Origin: Nematopogon swammerdamellus
Taxonomy: Eukaryota; Arthropoda; Insecta; Lepidoptera; Adelidae
Reading direction: 5' to 3'
Length of the DNA stretch: 64,000 nucleotides
Assembly: GCA_946902875.1 (NCBI GenBank)
Contig: OX336355.1
Coordinates: forward strand, 19,439,347-19,503,346
Notes under the pieces: model-generated
Database searches by the model: none
What the model saw: only the letters and a program-made list of their open reading frames with translations
Told to the model about the DNA's origin: nothing
Translations under genes and position numbers: made by a program
Shown: positions 32,311-42,600 of the stretch, one piece after another
Layout of the letters: every line of letters starts with the position of its first letter
How positions within the stretch are numbered: position 1 is the stretch's first letter

Positions 32311-32640
32311 ACCGCCTTCAAAAAATCCTTATAATAACTAAGAAGAAATCAAGTTGATTTGAAAAGTAAACCGTTTCCAATTCAATCGGGATCCTTGATT
32401 TGAAGGCGGTGTGCAAAAGTATGAACGGTTCATTTTATATCTACAACTACATATACATACTATATCTACAATTTCGGTTAGGTACACTTTTGCCCAGTAG
32501 TGCCACACCTTGGGAGAGGCCTAAAGCACCGCCTTCAACTCCAGGATCCGGGTAGGTATCGTAACGGTTTACATAACATAACAAAACAACTTTATTTCAT
32601 ACTTTTTAGTTGTTAATAGGATTTATTTGAAGGCGGTTTA
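32311..32640. mobile_element. foldback element with GAAGGCGGT boxes, copy 3
   Basis: The outer pair 'aaaccgccttcaaaaaatc' and 'gatttatttgaaggcggttt' and the inner pair 'gatttgaaggcggtg' and 'caccgccttcaactcc' repeat the four-box layout of the copies at 9544 and 30148, with diverged sequence between them. Confidence 0.7.
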
Positions 32641-33315
32641 AGATTATTGAAAACTGCTTTTTATTTCCATCTTTTTGTCGTTGGAACCACAGACATTCCG
32701 TGATTGGAACTATACCTATACCGAGCGACCGAGGAGACGCGGCTGTGGACACGCACGAGTCGTGCGTGAGTGCACGGACGACGCGACGGGACTGCAAACC
32801 AAACTTTATTTTCATTGACATATCTATGTATGCGAGCAGGGGTTCTCGGCGCTTCTGATAATTAAAAACAAGAACCGAAATCGGTTGGATGCTAGTGCCG
32901 ACATGCGTTTGGCTTTGAGTAGCACTGAACCAAGGATTCAGCAGTTAGTAAAGAGTATGCAGTCACAAAAATCACATTAAAATATATCTCAGTAATGTAA
33001 AACTTTCGTAAAAAATTAAAAGTTGGCTTTGAACAATTTTTATAACGTGTTTTATTTGTAGAGTAGATAGATAGAACAACTGTTTAATTTAACATTTATT
33101 GCATATTACCTCCAAACAGTTGGTGGTCCCTAGCAAGACAGAAATTTTGTCAAATATTACTACTACATCACTAAAACCACTGCTCTAGTCTAATATAGTC
33201 AGCAATCCAAAGGGAAGTATCGGTTACCTACCTTCTTGGAGGTCATATTGACTGGTTCGAGGATATGTTTTGACCCCTTTGACTCATCCACACATACCGG
33301 ATTACATAAAAAAAC

Positions 33316-34488
33316 TATAGGTATTACAGCCCTTCACCAAACAAGTATCTCACGCGGCGCGGCAGCACTAGCGACCAGGTATAGTATCCGTCACAAAGTT
33401 TAGAATTGAATTTTATTGTCAAATTCAAATTTACTAGTTTGCGATACCTATAATGTGTTCTGTAAACAACGAATAAGTGTGGAGTTGGGAATGAAATGAA
33501 GAGAGATGAGTAATACTTACACGAGCGGCGGCGGCGGCCGAGAGCCGGGCTGCACGCGGCGACGGCACTGGCGGCGCGGCGGCCAGGAACCGGAACAACA
33601 ATCCAGTTATGTATGCTCGCGAAGCGCGCCGCCACTATCACTGCACTTTACCGCCCTACGCAAACCCTTCTGCACTGTTCCGCCGGCGGAAGAGTACGAA
33701 GGACTGCGCGCGGCTGGAACGCTAAATAGGCTTTAGAGTTTGTCAGGTTGTCTTGCCTCGCAGGCAGGCAGGCCGCACGCAGCAAAGCACAGCAAGACAC
33801 TGACAGACACAGAGTACAACAGAATGTTTGTTTGTTCTCTTGTGCAAGCCAGCCAAGCAGGCCGGGCAGGTGAAACAGGTGAGTCGGCCAGAGACGCCCG
33901 AACGAACGAACGAAGGAGGCAAACAAATGCGCGACGTCGACCAACCAACCGACAGGACACCTAGCGGGTGACAGACACGCACACTGACATGACATTCCAC
34001 AATCAGAAAGCTGTCAAGTGTCAACTTAAAAATGACAGTTGCGCTTTTTTTTAGTAAATTTTTTTTATTCGTCCCTTTTCGGGATAGGCAACACTAATTA
34101 AAGTATACAGCCTCTTCTTTTGTACTTCTAATGTTTCTTGTTTTCTTCTCGTATTGCGAGAATCTCAAAAATATATACTTTTTATTTACGACGACGACGC
34201 GGCAAACTCTTTTAGAAATAGGCAAAGGTGGAACACCATACAGCCTTGTCCGTTGTTATGTAAATCGAAGGAAAACAGTCTGTGTTGGCAAGTAAATCTT
34301 GAGTGACGCGCGGCATATTATGAGGTGTTTTATAAATTTTCATTAATTTATTTATTAGTGAATGTCGTTGAATGTCAAAAGTCGGGCAGTTTTTCTGTAA
34401 ACAGCCCTTTAGCACTCCATATTAACACAGAATACTGAATAGGTACTTAACCCTTTGAATTTCACACGTTAAAATAGTACTACTGCGC
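33316..34488. other. no supported gene; GC-rich patch with open frames on both strands
   Basis: 33510-33660 and 33700-33990 are GC-rich, with overlapping open frames of 65-115 codons in several frames of both strands. That pattern fits composition better than coding. Short direct repeats 'gcaggcaggcagg' and 'cgaacgaacgaacga' occur at 33763 and 33898. Confidence 0.4.
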
Positions 34489-35081
34489 TTGGCTCCCAGG
34501 CCCTTTTGGCGGCGCTCAAAAACGCGAAATTTTGGCGCGCGCGCTCCCGCACAAATTCGAATATCCCGCCTCAATCGATCGATCCATCAATACTCGTTAT
34601 TCAGTCTTGTTTGTACTGAAATTACGCGTTCAGTGATACCAAACACTTCAGGATTCACTTATTTAGAAGCACATACCGATTTTTTGAACTCCAGGCAAAA
34701 CAAAACACACTCGACATTTTTTTTCGATTTTTTCTGACCAAAACTGTACACTTTCGCCTTATATGTCCCATACCGAAATAAGCGCATTGAAACGAACTAT
34801 CGAATGCCGAACTACGTTTACGGGTACAATCAGTCTATTCCAGCGTCAGTGGAAATGTCAGCTGCCAAAAGTGACATTTTATATTCTGTCAATTTCAATA
34901 TTTATTTTCTGTGTGAAGATGATTATGTTGCCCAGTCGTGTCTGAGAATAGTTATTAGTAAGTTTAATCAAGAAATGATACCAGTATTCAGTGTTTTGGT
35001 AGAATTAGATATTGAATTAAAACTAGCGGCGCGCAAAAAGCGCGCAATAAGTGGCGCGCGCGCTCCATCTGGGAGCCAACG
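34489..35081. mobile_element. inverted-repeat element ('ttggctccca'), copy 1
   Basis: The left end 'ttggctcccaggccc' with 'ggcgcgcgcgctccc' is mirrored by 'ggcgcgcgcgctcc' and 'tgggagccaa' on the right. The interior shares long colinear stretches with the second copy at 35517 ('ttcaggattcacttattta', 'actccaggcaaaacaaaac'). No transposase is recognised. Confidence 0.65.
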
Positions 35082-35516
35082 GTCGTCGACGAAAAGTGGA
35101 GCGCGCGCTCCACGTGGGATTCCCTCAGTAGCGATTCCTGGTGCTGAGTATTGGGTTGGCTCTGGCTAAGGATTTTTTTTTTCATAATTTCATAACTTCC
35201 CGTTAATTTATTTCTACCACAATGAGTTCAAAAACCGAAAGACCATATATTCCCTTTTGCTGTCTTATGTACAGAGTTTCAATTCGACAAATTTGGGCAA
35301 GGGTGACTGTTTTGAACAATTAAAAGTTTTTCAGAAAATGGCCTCGTTGAGAACGAATTTTCAAAAAAAAAAAATCATTTGTTTTTGCTTAATACTTCAA
35401 TATTAATGCTGGCATTCATTTTATTTGGTTTGGCGGCGCCAACCTAGCCAACTTAAAGGAATCGCCGCTGGATTCCCTTTAGCTCCCTCACATTTTAAAA
35501 TGCTTACCTACCGATG

Positions 35517-36189
35517 ACTCCCACCCAGCCCTTTTCGCCGCGCGCAAAAACGCACAATTTTGGCGCGCGCGCTCCCGCACAAATTCGAATATCCCGCCTC
35601 AATCGATCGATTCATCAATGATCCGTGTTCAGTCTGATTTATACTGAAATTGCGCATTCAGTCATACCAAAAACTTCAGGATTCACTTATTTAGAAGCAC
35701 AGACTCCTTGAAAACTTTCCTGAGAACTTTTTGAACTCCAGGCAAAACAAAACACACTCGACATTTTTTCCCGATTTTTTCTGACCAAAACTGTATAATT
35801 TCCCCTAACAAGTCGCCTACCAAAATATAGGTATTGAAACGTACTCTAGAATACGGTTACCCGAAATACGGTACATCTTCTGTGTATTCCAGTGTCTGTC
35901 CTGTCCTGCTGCCTGCCTGCCTGTCCTGTCTGTGAAAATGTCCGTTGTCAAAAGTGACATTTTTTTTGTTGACATTTTCAAAAATTATTATCTGTGTGAA
36001 GGTGATGTGTTGCCCAGTCATGTTTGATAATAGCACAGATTACCAATATATATAGTAAATTTAACCAAGAAGTGATACCAGTAATCAGTTGTTTGGTAGA
36101 AAATTGGTAGAATTAGTTATGAATTAAATAGGGAGCCGCGCGCCGCCGCCGCGCCGCGCCGACACCCGGCCGGGTGTTGCGGGAGCCAA
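35517..36189. mobile_element. inverted-repeat element ('ttggctccca'), copy 2
   Basis: Colinear with 34489-35081 but with small insertions, including CTG/CCTG repeats at 35895-35930. The right end 'gcgggagccaa' is kept, with a local palindrome 'acacccggccgggtgt'; the left end is degraded ('ctcccacccagcccttttc'). Confidence 0.6.
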
Positions 36190-36198
36190 TTAATAAAC

Positions 36199-36423
36199 AA
36201 AAAGGTTACGGGTTTAAAGCTGGGATTTTGGTAATTTTCAAAAATAAAGAAAAAAAAGTCGATACCACGTGACATCTGACAAAAGGTATCATGGGTCAAA
36301 ACCAAAGAGTGGGTTTAATGTCTTTGGTCAAAACGTTGCAAATGACCCCACTTACCAATGATATTATATGTTAACCACTTACCTACAAAAAAATTTGGTC
36401 GGTCGATGTGACGAACAACCTGT
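36199..36423. mobile_element. right half of the TA-flanked element family at 5392
   Basis: 'aaagctgggattttggtaat', 'gataccacgtgacat' and 'caaatgaccccactta' follow the order of 5790-5942, ending 'cggtcgatgtgacgaac'. The left half is missing. Confidence 0.65.
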
Positions 36424-37146
36424 ATTATGACTTGGAGTAGTAACGAGCAGTTCTTACTTTATACCTATAGATAGGGTAACGAGCGAATTTCATAAAGACA
36501 ATTTTCTATTTGATTAAGACACCCGGAGGGAAGGGGAAAAGTGGGGGGGGGGGGGGGGTTTACCACCTAATGTGCGAGGAATATGGAGGGACAGAAATGC
36601 ATGGTGTCGACTCTCGACATGCGTCGAAATAAACAGTGATGAGCTGGAAGGAATAATGGGCCACAACTATAGATGCGAGAAGGAATGTTTCCGAATACTT
36701 CCAAAGGGAATCATTCGGAATCATTCGAAAACTTCCGAAAGCTTCGGAATCTTTAGAATTAACTATAGTTTTATCCATCTGTGATGTTTTCACGTTTTTT
36801 AGGTTGATTAGAAGTCATTTTAACAAGAAACCGGCCAAGTGCGAGTGAGGGTTCCTTATCATCGTACGAGATTTAATACTACGTACTTTAATTCACCTAC
36901 CGTACCGAGTAGGTAGGTTTAGTTTAGCCCATGCGCTCAGATACGGTCAAAAGCCGACAAAGGCGCGCGCGGCGGCGGCACCTTTTGTCGGCGTCGGCAT
37001 GTGCTTTGTCGGCATTACAAAGAACGACTCTATGAAAACGAACGGGCTTTACCTACTGTCCATTGTTTTTTTATAGGAATTAAGTACCTAATAAAAAAAC
37101 AGAAACAACCAGATGATAGGTAGATACTTATTTACCTACTTATTAA
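36424..37146. other. no gene; G-run
   Basis: 36543-36558 is a G homopolymer. 36560-36790 has open frames on both strands with no recognised product. 36830-36860 has 'ccggccaagtgcgagtg', a fragment of a common repeat. 36960-36990 is GCG-rich. Confidence 0.4.
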
Positions 37147-38589
37147 CAGGGACCGAAAACCGGTTCGAAATGGGGTTCGGGTTCTCCGAACCGGTTCGAA
37201 GAACTTTTTTAACGAGCTAACCGGTTTGGTCGCGAACCGGTTCAAATAAACCCGAACCGGAACCTAAAAACCGGTTCAGAACCGGTTTGGGAGAACCTCT
37301 AATATTAACCGGTTCTTAAACCGGTTCGCAGCAGGGTACGAAATGCGGTTCGGGTTCTCCAAACCTTCGAAAGAACCCTTTAAGAACCAGTTTGCAAAAT
37401 GGTTCTTAGAACCGGCTCGAAAGAACCCTTTTAAGAACCGGTTTGCATGATGGTTTTGAGAACCGGTTCTCGAACCGAGCTGCATAACCGGAATCGTTTA
37501 AGAACCGGGTCATAACTCGAGAACCACTGGTGCTAGACCCATGGTGTTGGTACTCAAACTTCAGGTCTCAGTGAGATCTATCCATCTGTCACGTGAACTT
37601 TTGTTTTAGTCATAACTTGAGAACCACTCGTGCTAGACCCATCGTGTTGGTACTCAAACTTCAGGTGTCGGTGAGATCTATACATCTGTCACATGAACTT
37701 TTGTTTTGGTCATAACTTGAGACCTGAAGTTTGAGTACCAACACGATGGGTCTAGCACCAGTGGTTCTCGCGTTATGACCAAAACAAAAGTTCACGTGAC
37801 AGATGGATAGATCTCACCAAGACCTGAAGTTTGAGTACCAACACGTTGGGTCTAGCACCAGTGGTTCTCGAGTTATGACCAAAACAAAAGTTCACGTGAC
37901 AGATGGATAGATCTCACCGAGACCTGAAGTTTGAGTACCAACACGATGGGTCTAGCACCAGTGGTCCTCGAGTTATGACCAAAACAAAAGTTCACGTGAC
38001 AGATGGATAGATCTCACCGAGACCTGAAGTTTGAGTACCAACACGATGGGTCTAGCACCAGTGGTTCTCGAGTTATGACCAAAACAAAAGTTCACGTGAC
38101 AGATGGATAGATCTCACCGAGACCTGAAGTTTGAGTACCAACACGATGGGTCTAGCACCAGTGGTTCTCGAGTTATGACCAAAGCAAAAGTTCACGTGAC
38201 AGATGGATAGATCTCGCCGAGATCTGAAGTTTGAGTACCAACACGATGGGTCAAGCACCAGTGGTTCTCGAGTTATGACCCGGTTCTTAAACGAGTCCGG
38301 TTATACAGCTCGGTTCTCGAACCGGTTCTCAAAACCATCATGCAAACCGGTTCTTAAAAGGGTTCTTTCGAACCGAACTGGTTCTTAAAGGGTTCTTTCG
38401 AACCGGTTCTTGAACCCATCTGCGGAACAGGTTCGTTTGAAGAAACGGTTCATCTGTTTTTGAACCGGTTCATAAAACCGGTTCCTAAACCAGTTATTTT
38501 ATGAACCGGTTCTTTAATAACCGTAACCTCTTTAGAACCCTTTTCGAACCGGTTACGAAACAGTTCTTTTGAACCTTTTTCGGTCCCTG
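37147..38589. mobile_element. foldback transposon carrying a 100-bp satellite
   Basis: The ends 'cagggaccgaaaa' and 'tttttcggtccctg' are inverted repeats. Next come about 350-bp arms made of short 'aaccggttc' and 'aagaacc' repeats (37160-37510 and 38280-38580). The core is a 100-bp satellite array. I could not find a target duplication. The 'CAGGGACCG' end suggests a hAT-type or other cut-and-paste element (inference). Confidence 0.75.
37511..38280. repeat. 100-bp satellite array with an orientation switch
   Basis: Forward units start with 'gacctgaagtttgagtacc' at 37721, 37821, 37921, 38021, 38121 and 38221, exactly 100 bp apart. The two units before 37720 are in the opposite orientation. 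Each unit contains the palindrome CACGTG or a one-base variant and 'ctcgagttatgacc'. The near-identical satellite is inside the hAT element at 44181. Confidence 0.9.
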
Positions 38590-39462
38590 CATAAAATAAC
38601 CCTCATTTAATCTCTATTTAAGTTGGTATACAATAAACAATAAACAGTATCTATGTAATTTTACAAAATTAAACAAAATAAAAACTTTTACATCGTCAGA
38701 AAAAAAAATCGCTCAAAATTATTTTGTAACTGGAACATTATTTATTGTTATTACAATGTTTAAAAACATCTACAATTCAAACCTCAACCACCATTATATA
38801 ATATAAATTACTACACAAACAATAAACAACCACAATATAGTTCTTAAATATTCCTCAACTCGCATGACGCATCGCGCGCGCATCGCCGCCGCCAGACAGT
38901 ATCAGTCCGTTCCGTATCTATTCAACGAAAGATGACGAAAGCTTGCGATCTTTTGGGAAGTATTCCCTGCCTACGTCTCCTACCTATCGCGTCGCGCGCC
39001 GCCCGCCCGTCTCGCTGCGCCCCTCCGCGCCGCGCACCGCCGCTCCGCCGCCGCCAGTCGACTGCGTGCGAGTGTAGGTGGCCGCTTGCATGGATTCGTT
39101 TCGTTCGTTCGCGCGATTTTCGATCATATTTAAATAAGTAAGTATTGTCATTTTGTAATAATAATTATCTTAGGGCATGCCATATAATGTATCTACGAAT
39201 ATGCATAAAATGAAAACTGATTAAATCCGGCTCGGTCTAAAATTAACAAAATAGGTATTACGCATTCCTCTTCATACTGAATAAACTTCTATAAATCCTG
39301 GAAAGATTCCATGATTTTCGAAGTATTCCTTATTTATTCCGAATAATTCGTAAGTTTTGCAACTATAGCCACAACACAGGCAGCGGGACAACAATTTGAT
39401 AAGTAATTATTTTCCATTTGGATAGTTTGGATCTCAATAAAAATGCTGAAATGAAATATTGT
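38590..39462. other. CpG-rich patch downstream of mRpL19
   Basis: 38865-39120 is markedly CpG-rich within AT-rich surroundings, and ends at 'aaataa|gtaagtattg' (donor-like, plus strand, 39137). It could be a promoter and untranslated first exon of a plus-strand gene outside the window, but there is no further support. The rest is AT-rich and unassigned. Confidence 0.3.
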
Positions 39463-39468
39463 TTTATT
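39463..39468 (-). terminator. mRpL19: polyadenylation signal of mRpL19
   Basis: AATAAA on the minus strand, 74 bases after the stop codon, within 'taataaataaaac'. This is the normal spacing for a short insect 3' UTR. Confidence 0.65.
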
Positions 39469-39541
39469 TATTAAGTATTAAATTCTAAAACAATATGCTA
39501 CTGGTGCAGTGAGGGTAGGTAGGTAGAGAGGAGGCAGTGGC

Positions 39542-39674
39542 TCAGGGCAGCTTGGCCGCGGGCAGGTTGAAGGATCTCTTGCGCGACAGCTTCTTCCTGG
39601 TGATCTGCAGCTGGTGCAGCTGCGAATACACCTCCGACCAGATCTCGCTCTGCTCCTCTTCCGGTATTGTTTTT
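39542..39674 (-). CDS. mRpL19: mRpL19 last exon
   Basis: 133 bases after acceptor 'tcgttgcag', completing Arg232 and encoding [20 protein letters not shown] and a basic C-terminus that ends NLPAAKLP, then TGA at 39544-39542. Confidence 0.9.
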
Positions 39675-42600
39675 CTGCAACGAGGAACACCATTAGACGA
39701 GCTTGTTCACGTCCAGGCTGCCACTGCATCAACATCACCGTGTACCGTGGGCGGCCCGGGGTGCTTGAAAACAATAGCCACCTCTGACTTTCGCACGACC
39801 CTTCCACAGGCATGCAGTAGGAAGGTAACTGTCTTCGTGCCTTCTTGCTGCTTGCTTCGTCCTATGTAATATTTTGCTAAACCTGGCGGTCGGTGTTGTA
39901 CTGTAATTCGCCTAAGTTCTTGCAGCACAACAGATTCAGATTCAGATATTAATTTCGCCATAAAGAACACACAACAATAACAAGATTTCATTGAGACATA
40001 TGCATATTCAGTATGGTTCATCATAATTTTTTTTTGTAATGTCCCGCTTTTGATTTGATTTTAACAGCTTTTGATTTGATTTGCTCCTGTGGGAAATAGG
40101 TGCCCTGTCAGTCTATCCCTTTGGTCGCGTTGGCTACACTGAACTAAGCCGAAAACAATATTTTTAATAGCCGTTTCGACCGGATTTCATTGAGTGCATT
40201 TGGTGGTATCAGTCTAAATGTGGAACTACTATGCTCACGTGTCGCCGCGATGATTGTACCTACTAGTTGTTGTTTAAGTTGTGAGAGTGTGGAGCGCACC
40301 TGTATGTCTTCATGAGGTCGTACTTGAGCCAGGGCGTGCGGTGGAGCTCGCGGCGCACGCGGTCCTTCTCCTTCAGGTGCTCCTCGATGTTGGAGACGCC
40401 GCGCAGCTCCTGCCGCTCCCAGCGCTCCAGCCACGGTCTCGGCTTCAACTTCACCTGCAGTTTCAGTAGTTATGCTATTGAAAACAACTTATTTTTGTTC
40501 CACTTTCTACTACTACCCACAAATATAGTCTAGGTGTCTATTCATGCCTCTCTGGAAGGACCCGAGGCTGCAAATGGGGGCAAATATGTGCAGTGCAGGG
40601 AGAGCGCTCCAGAGTTTACCGTACTTAACCGTCCTATACCCGCGCGTTGGTCTGAGAGACCGACGAAACACTTTTTCGTATTTATTTCTTTTCTCAGAAA
40701 TGCTGGGAAATCGAGTCTTTTGCTAGCTGCCGGATTTGTTGCTAGTTTCACTTTAGTGCACACCGCGAATTACGGGTACTGTGTGGGGTCGGTACTTAAT
40801 AAGAATAGTCCCACTGCATCTCTCCCCGTGCATGTCGTAAAAGGCGACTAAGGGATAAGCGGCCTGCAGACACCCTGGTCGACTTGTGGCTTTCGTGGAA
40901 GACATAGGGTGGCTGGGGTAGCTGGAGACTGCGGGGTTTTGCACGAAGGTCCCCAACCAAGCGGGATTAGTTGGCAGGCCTAGAGCCAACCCCAAACCAA
41001 AACAACAACAACAACACCGCGAATTCGTGGGTTACACACGTGTGGTCGCACTTGGCGCCAATCGGTCCTTGAGACCGACGCGGGTATAGGTGCAACTTTT
41101 TGTGTAAGTATAAAATGTATTAAATTGATTGTGTATTGGTATTTTTTTTCTTTATTCGCTATGTGTGTATATATGTATTGACTCATTTTATATTTTACAG
41201 TTTATATTTGATATCAAGATGGATGATGATCAAATCAGATTGCTGTTGGAGGAAGAAAATTTGGTCTCTAGCTATGAAAACGATAATGACAGCGAGGTGG
41301 ACGATTTTGTCGAAACACAAAAGGAAACATATAATATGGAGCAACAAAATGACGATGAAGAAGTTTATTTTTGTTTTTTTTTTATAAGAAAATATGGTTT
41401 TAGTTTTGTTTATATGTAGTACCTAAGATAAAAACCTTTATTTTGAAGGCTGTTTTGTAATAGAGTGATTGTCAGTAAAATTATTTATAATAAAGTCATA
41501 AAATTATATTTATTGTTTCATTATATCCTTTAGTTTTAGGAAAAAATAATATCTATAAAGGTTTTTAGTAAAAAAATGTTATTGTAGTTGTCCGAACTTT
41601 CGGTCTACGAGACCATGCGCGGGTATAGGTGTTACAAAAATTGGCGCGGGTATAGGAAGGTTAAGTGACGTTGGATGTTCCTTACACTAATATTCATATT
41701 CGGCGTGGTCATTCAAAATCTCCTAGATACTTCTGAGACCTTAGTACTAAAATATTTAAAAAGTTAAAAAAAAAGCTGACAAACTTTAGCTCCAATACTC
41801 GGTGCCAGCACATTGAACGCAGTTTGCGGAGACAAAGGAGGATGGGCACTTTGGTACACCCCTCCAATAGCAATGAGTATATGGCTGAATTGGGTTTTTA
41901 AAGTAGATCAATAGTTACTATGGGCGCTTCGGCCAAATCGTTGTCCGTTCGAAGATATAGTGATCTGTCTGTCGCTCTGTCTGTCTGCTTATAACTTGAG
42001 AACCACTGAACCGATTTTAATACAGTTTGTTTCTACGAATAGCTTGACTCTTCCCATCGATTATAAGCTACTTATCATCACGCTAAGTGGCTTATGAGGT
42101 TAGTAGAGAAGTCAAATATGTGAGCGGGCGGAGCCGCAGGCACAGCTAGTCATTAATACTAATAATAATCAATCACTAAGGGATGGTCATGGAGTAAGTT
42201 ACTTTGTTTTATGAGATACTGCGTTTGTAGGCTCTTTGTATGATACTAAAACTAAATTGACGATTTTTAGAAATATTTTCTGTATGTATGTATGTTCCTA
42301 CATAACTCTTAAACCGATCATCTGAATTCGATGAAACTTAGTACACGCACATTTAGTAATACGAGACACAGGATAGATAAAATAAAATTCACTTCCGGTT
42401 ACGCTAAGATGTGATATACAGGGTGTATCAGGATAGGTTTTCGAAACTTCAGGGTTCGAAAGGGGCCCATATTTGAAGACGAAAAGCTCTGAAACTTTTT
42501 CCCAGATTCGATCATTTTACAGTACTTTTTGGTGAAAATCTATTCTTCAAGATTTGGTGGATGGTTAACGTCCGCCTTTATTAAATAAAAAATAAATTCT

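Larger units (their letters stand above)
31898..33182. mobile_element. non-autonomous hAT element with 8-bp target duplication
   Basis: The left end 'cagtggttcttaaccggtgg' and right end 'actaaaaccactg' are short inverted repeats, both with a 'ggtggtcc'-like block just inside. The flank is the exact 8-bp duplication CTCTAGTC (31890-31897, 33183-33190). There is no transposase. Inside lie a reverse SINE-A fragment (32018-32214) and a GAAGGCGGT foldback (32311-32640). The 'CAGTGGTTCTTAACC' end is found in hAT families of many animals. Confidence 0.85.
31868..33315 (+). mobile_element. SINE-B copy split by a hAT insertion
   Basis: The left part (31868-31897) ends 'tgtgttatcctctagtc'; the right part resumes at 33183 with the duplicated 'ctctagtc' then 'agtcagcaatcc' and runs to 'ccggattacataaaaaaac'. 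The intact copy at 24640 shows the same text without the interruption. Confidence 0.8.

Noticed and set aside
33506..34024. Cluster of open frames of 74-115 codons on both strands
   Set aside because: High GC and overlapping frames in all directions; no family resemblance and no splice logic.
39478..39869. Open frames of 110-111 codons on both strands across the last mRpL19 exon
   Set aside because: They are other-frame readings of the exon and adjoining repeat; only the spliced frame matches a known protein.
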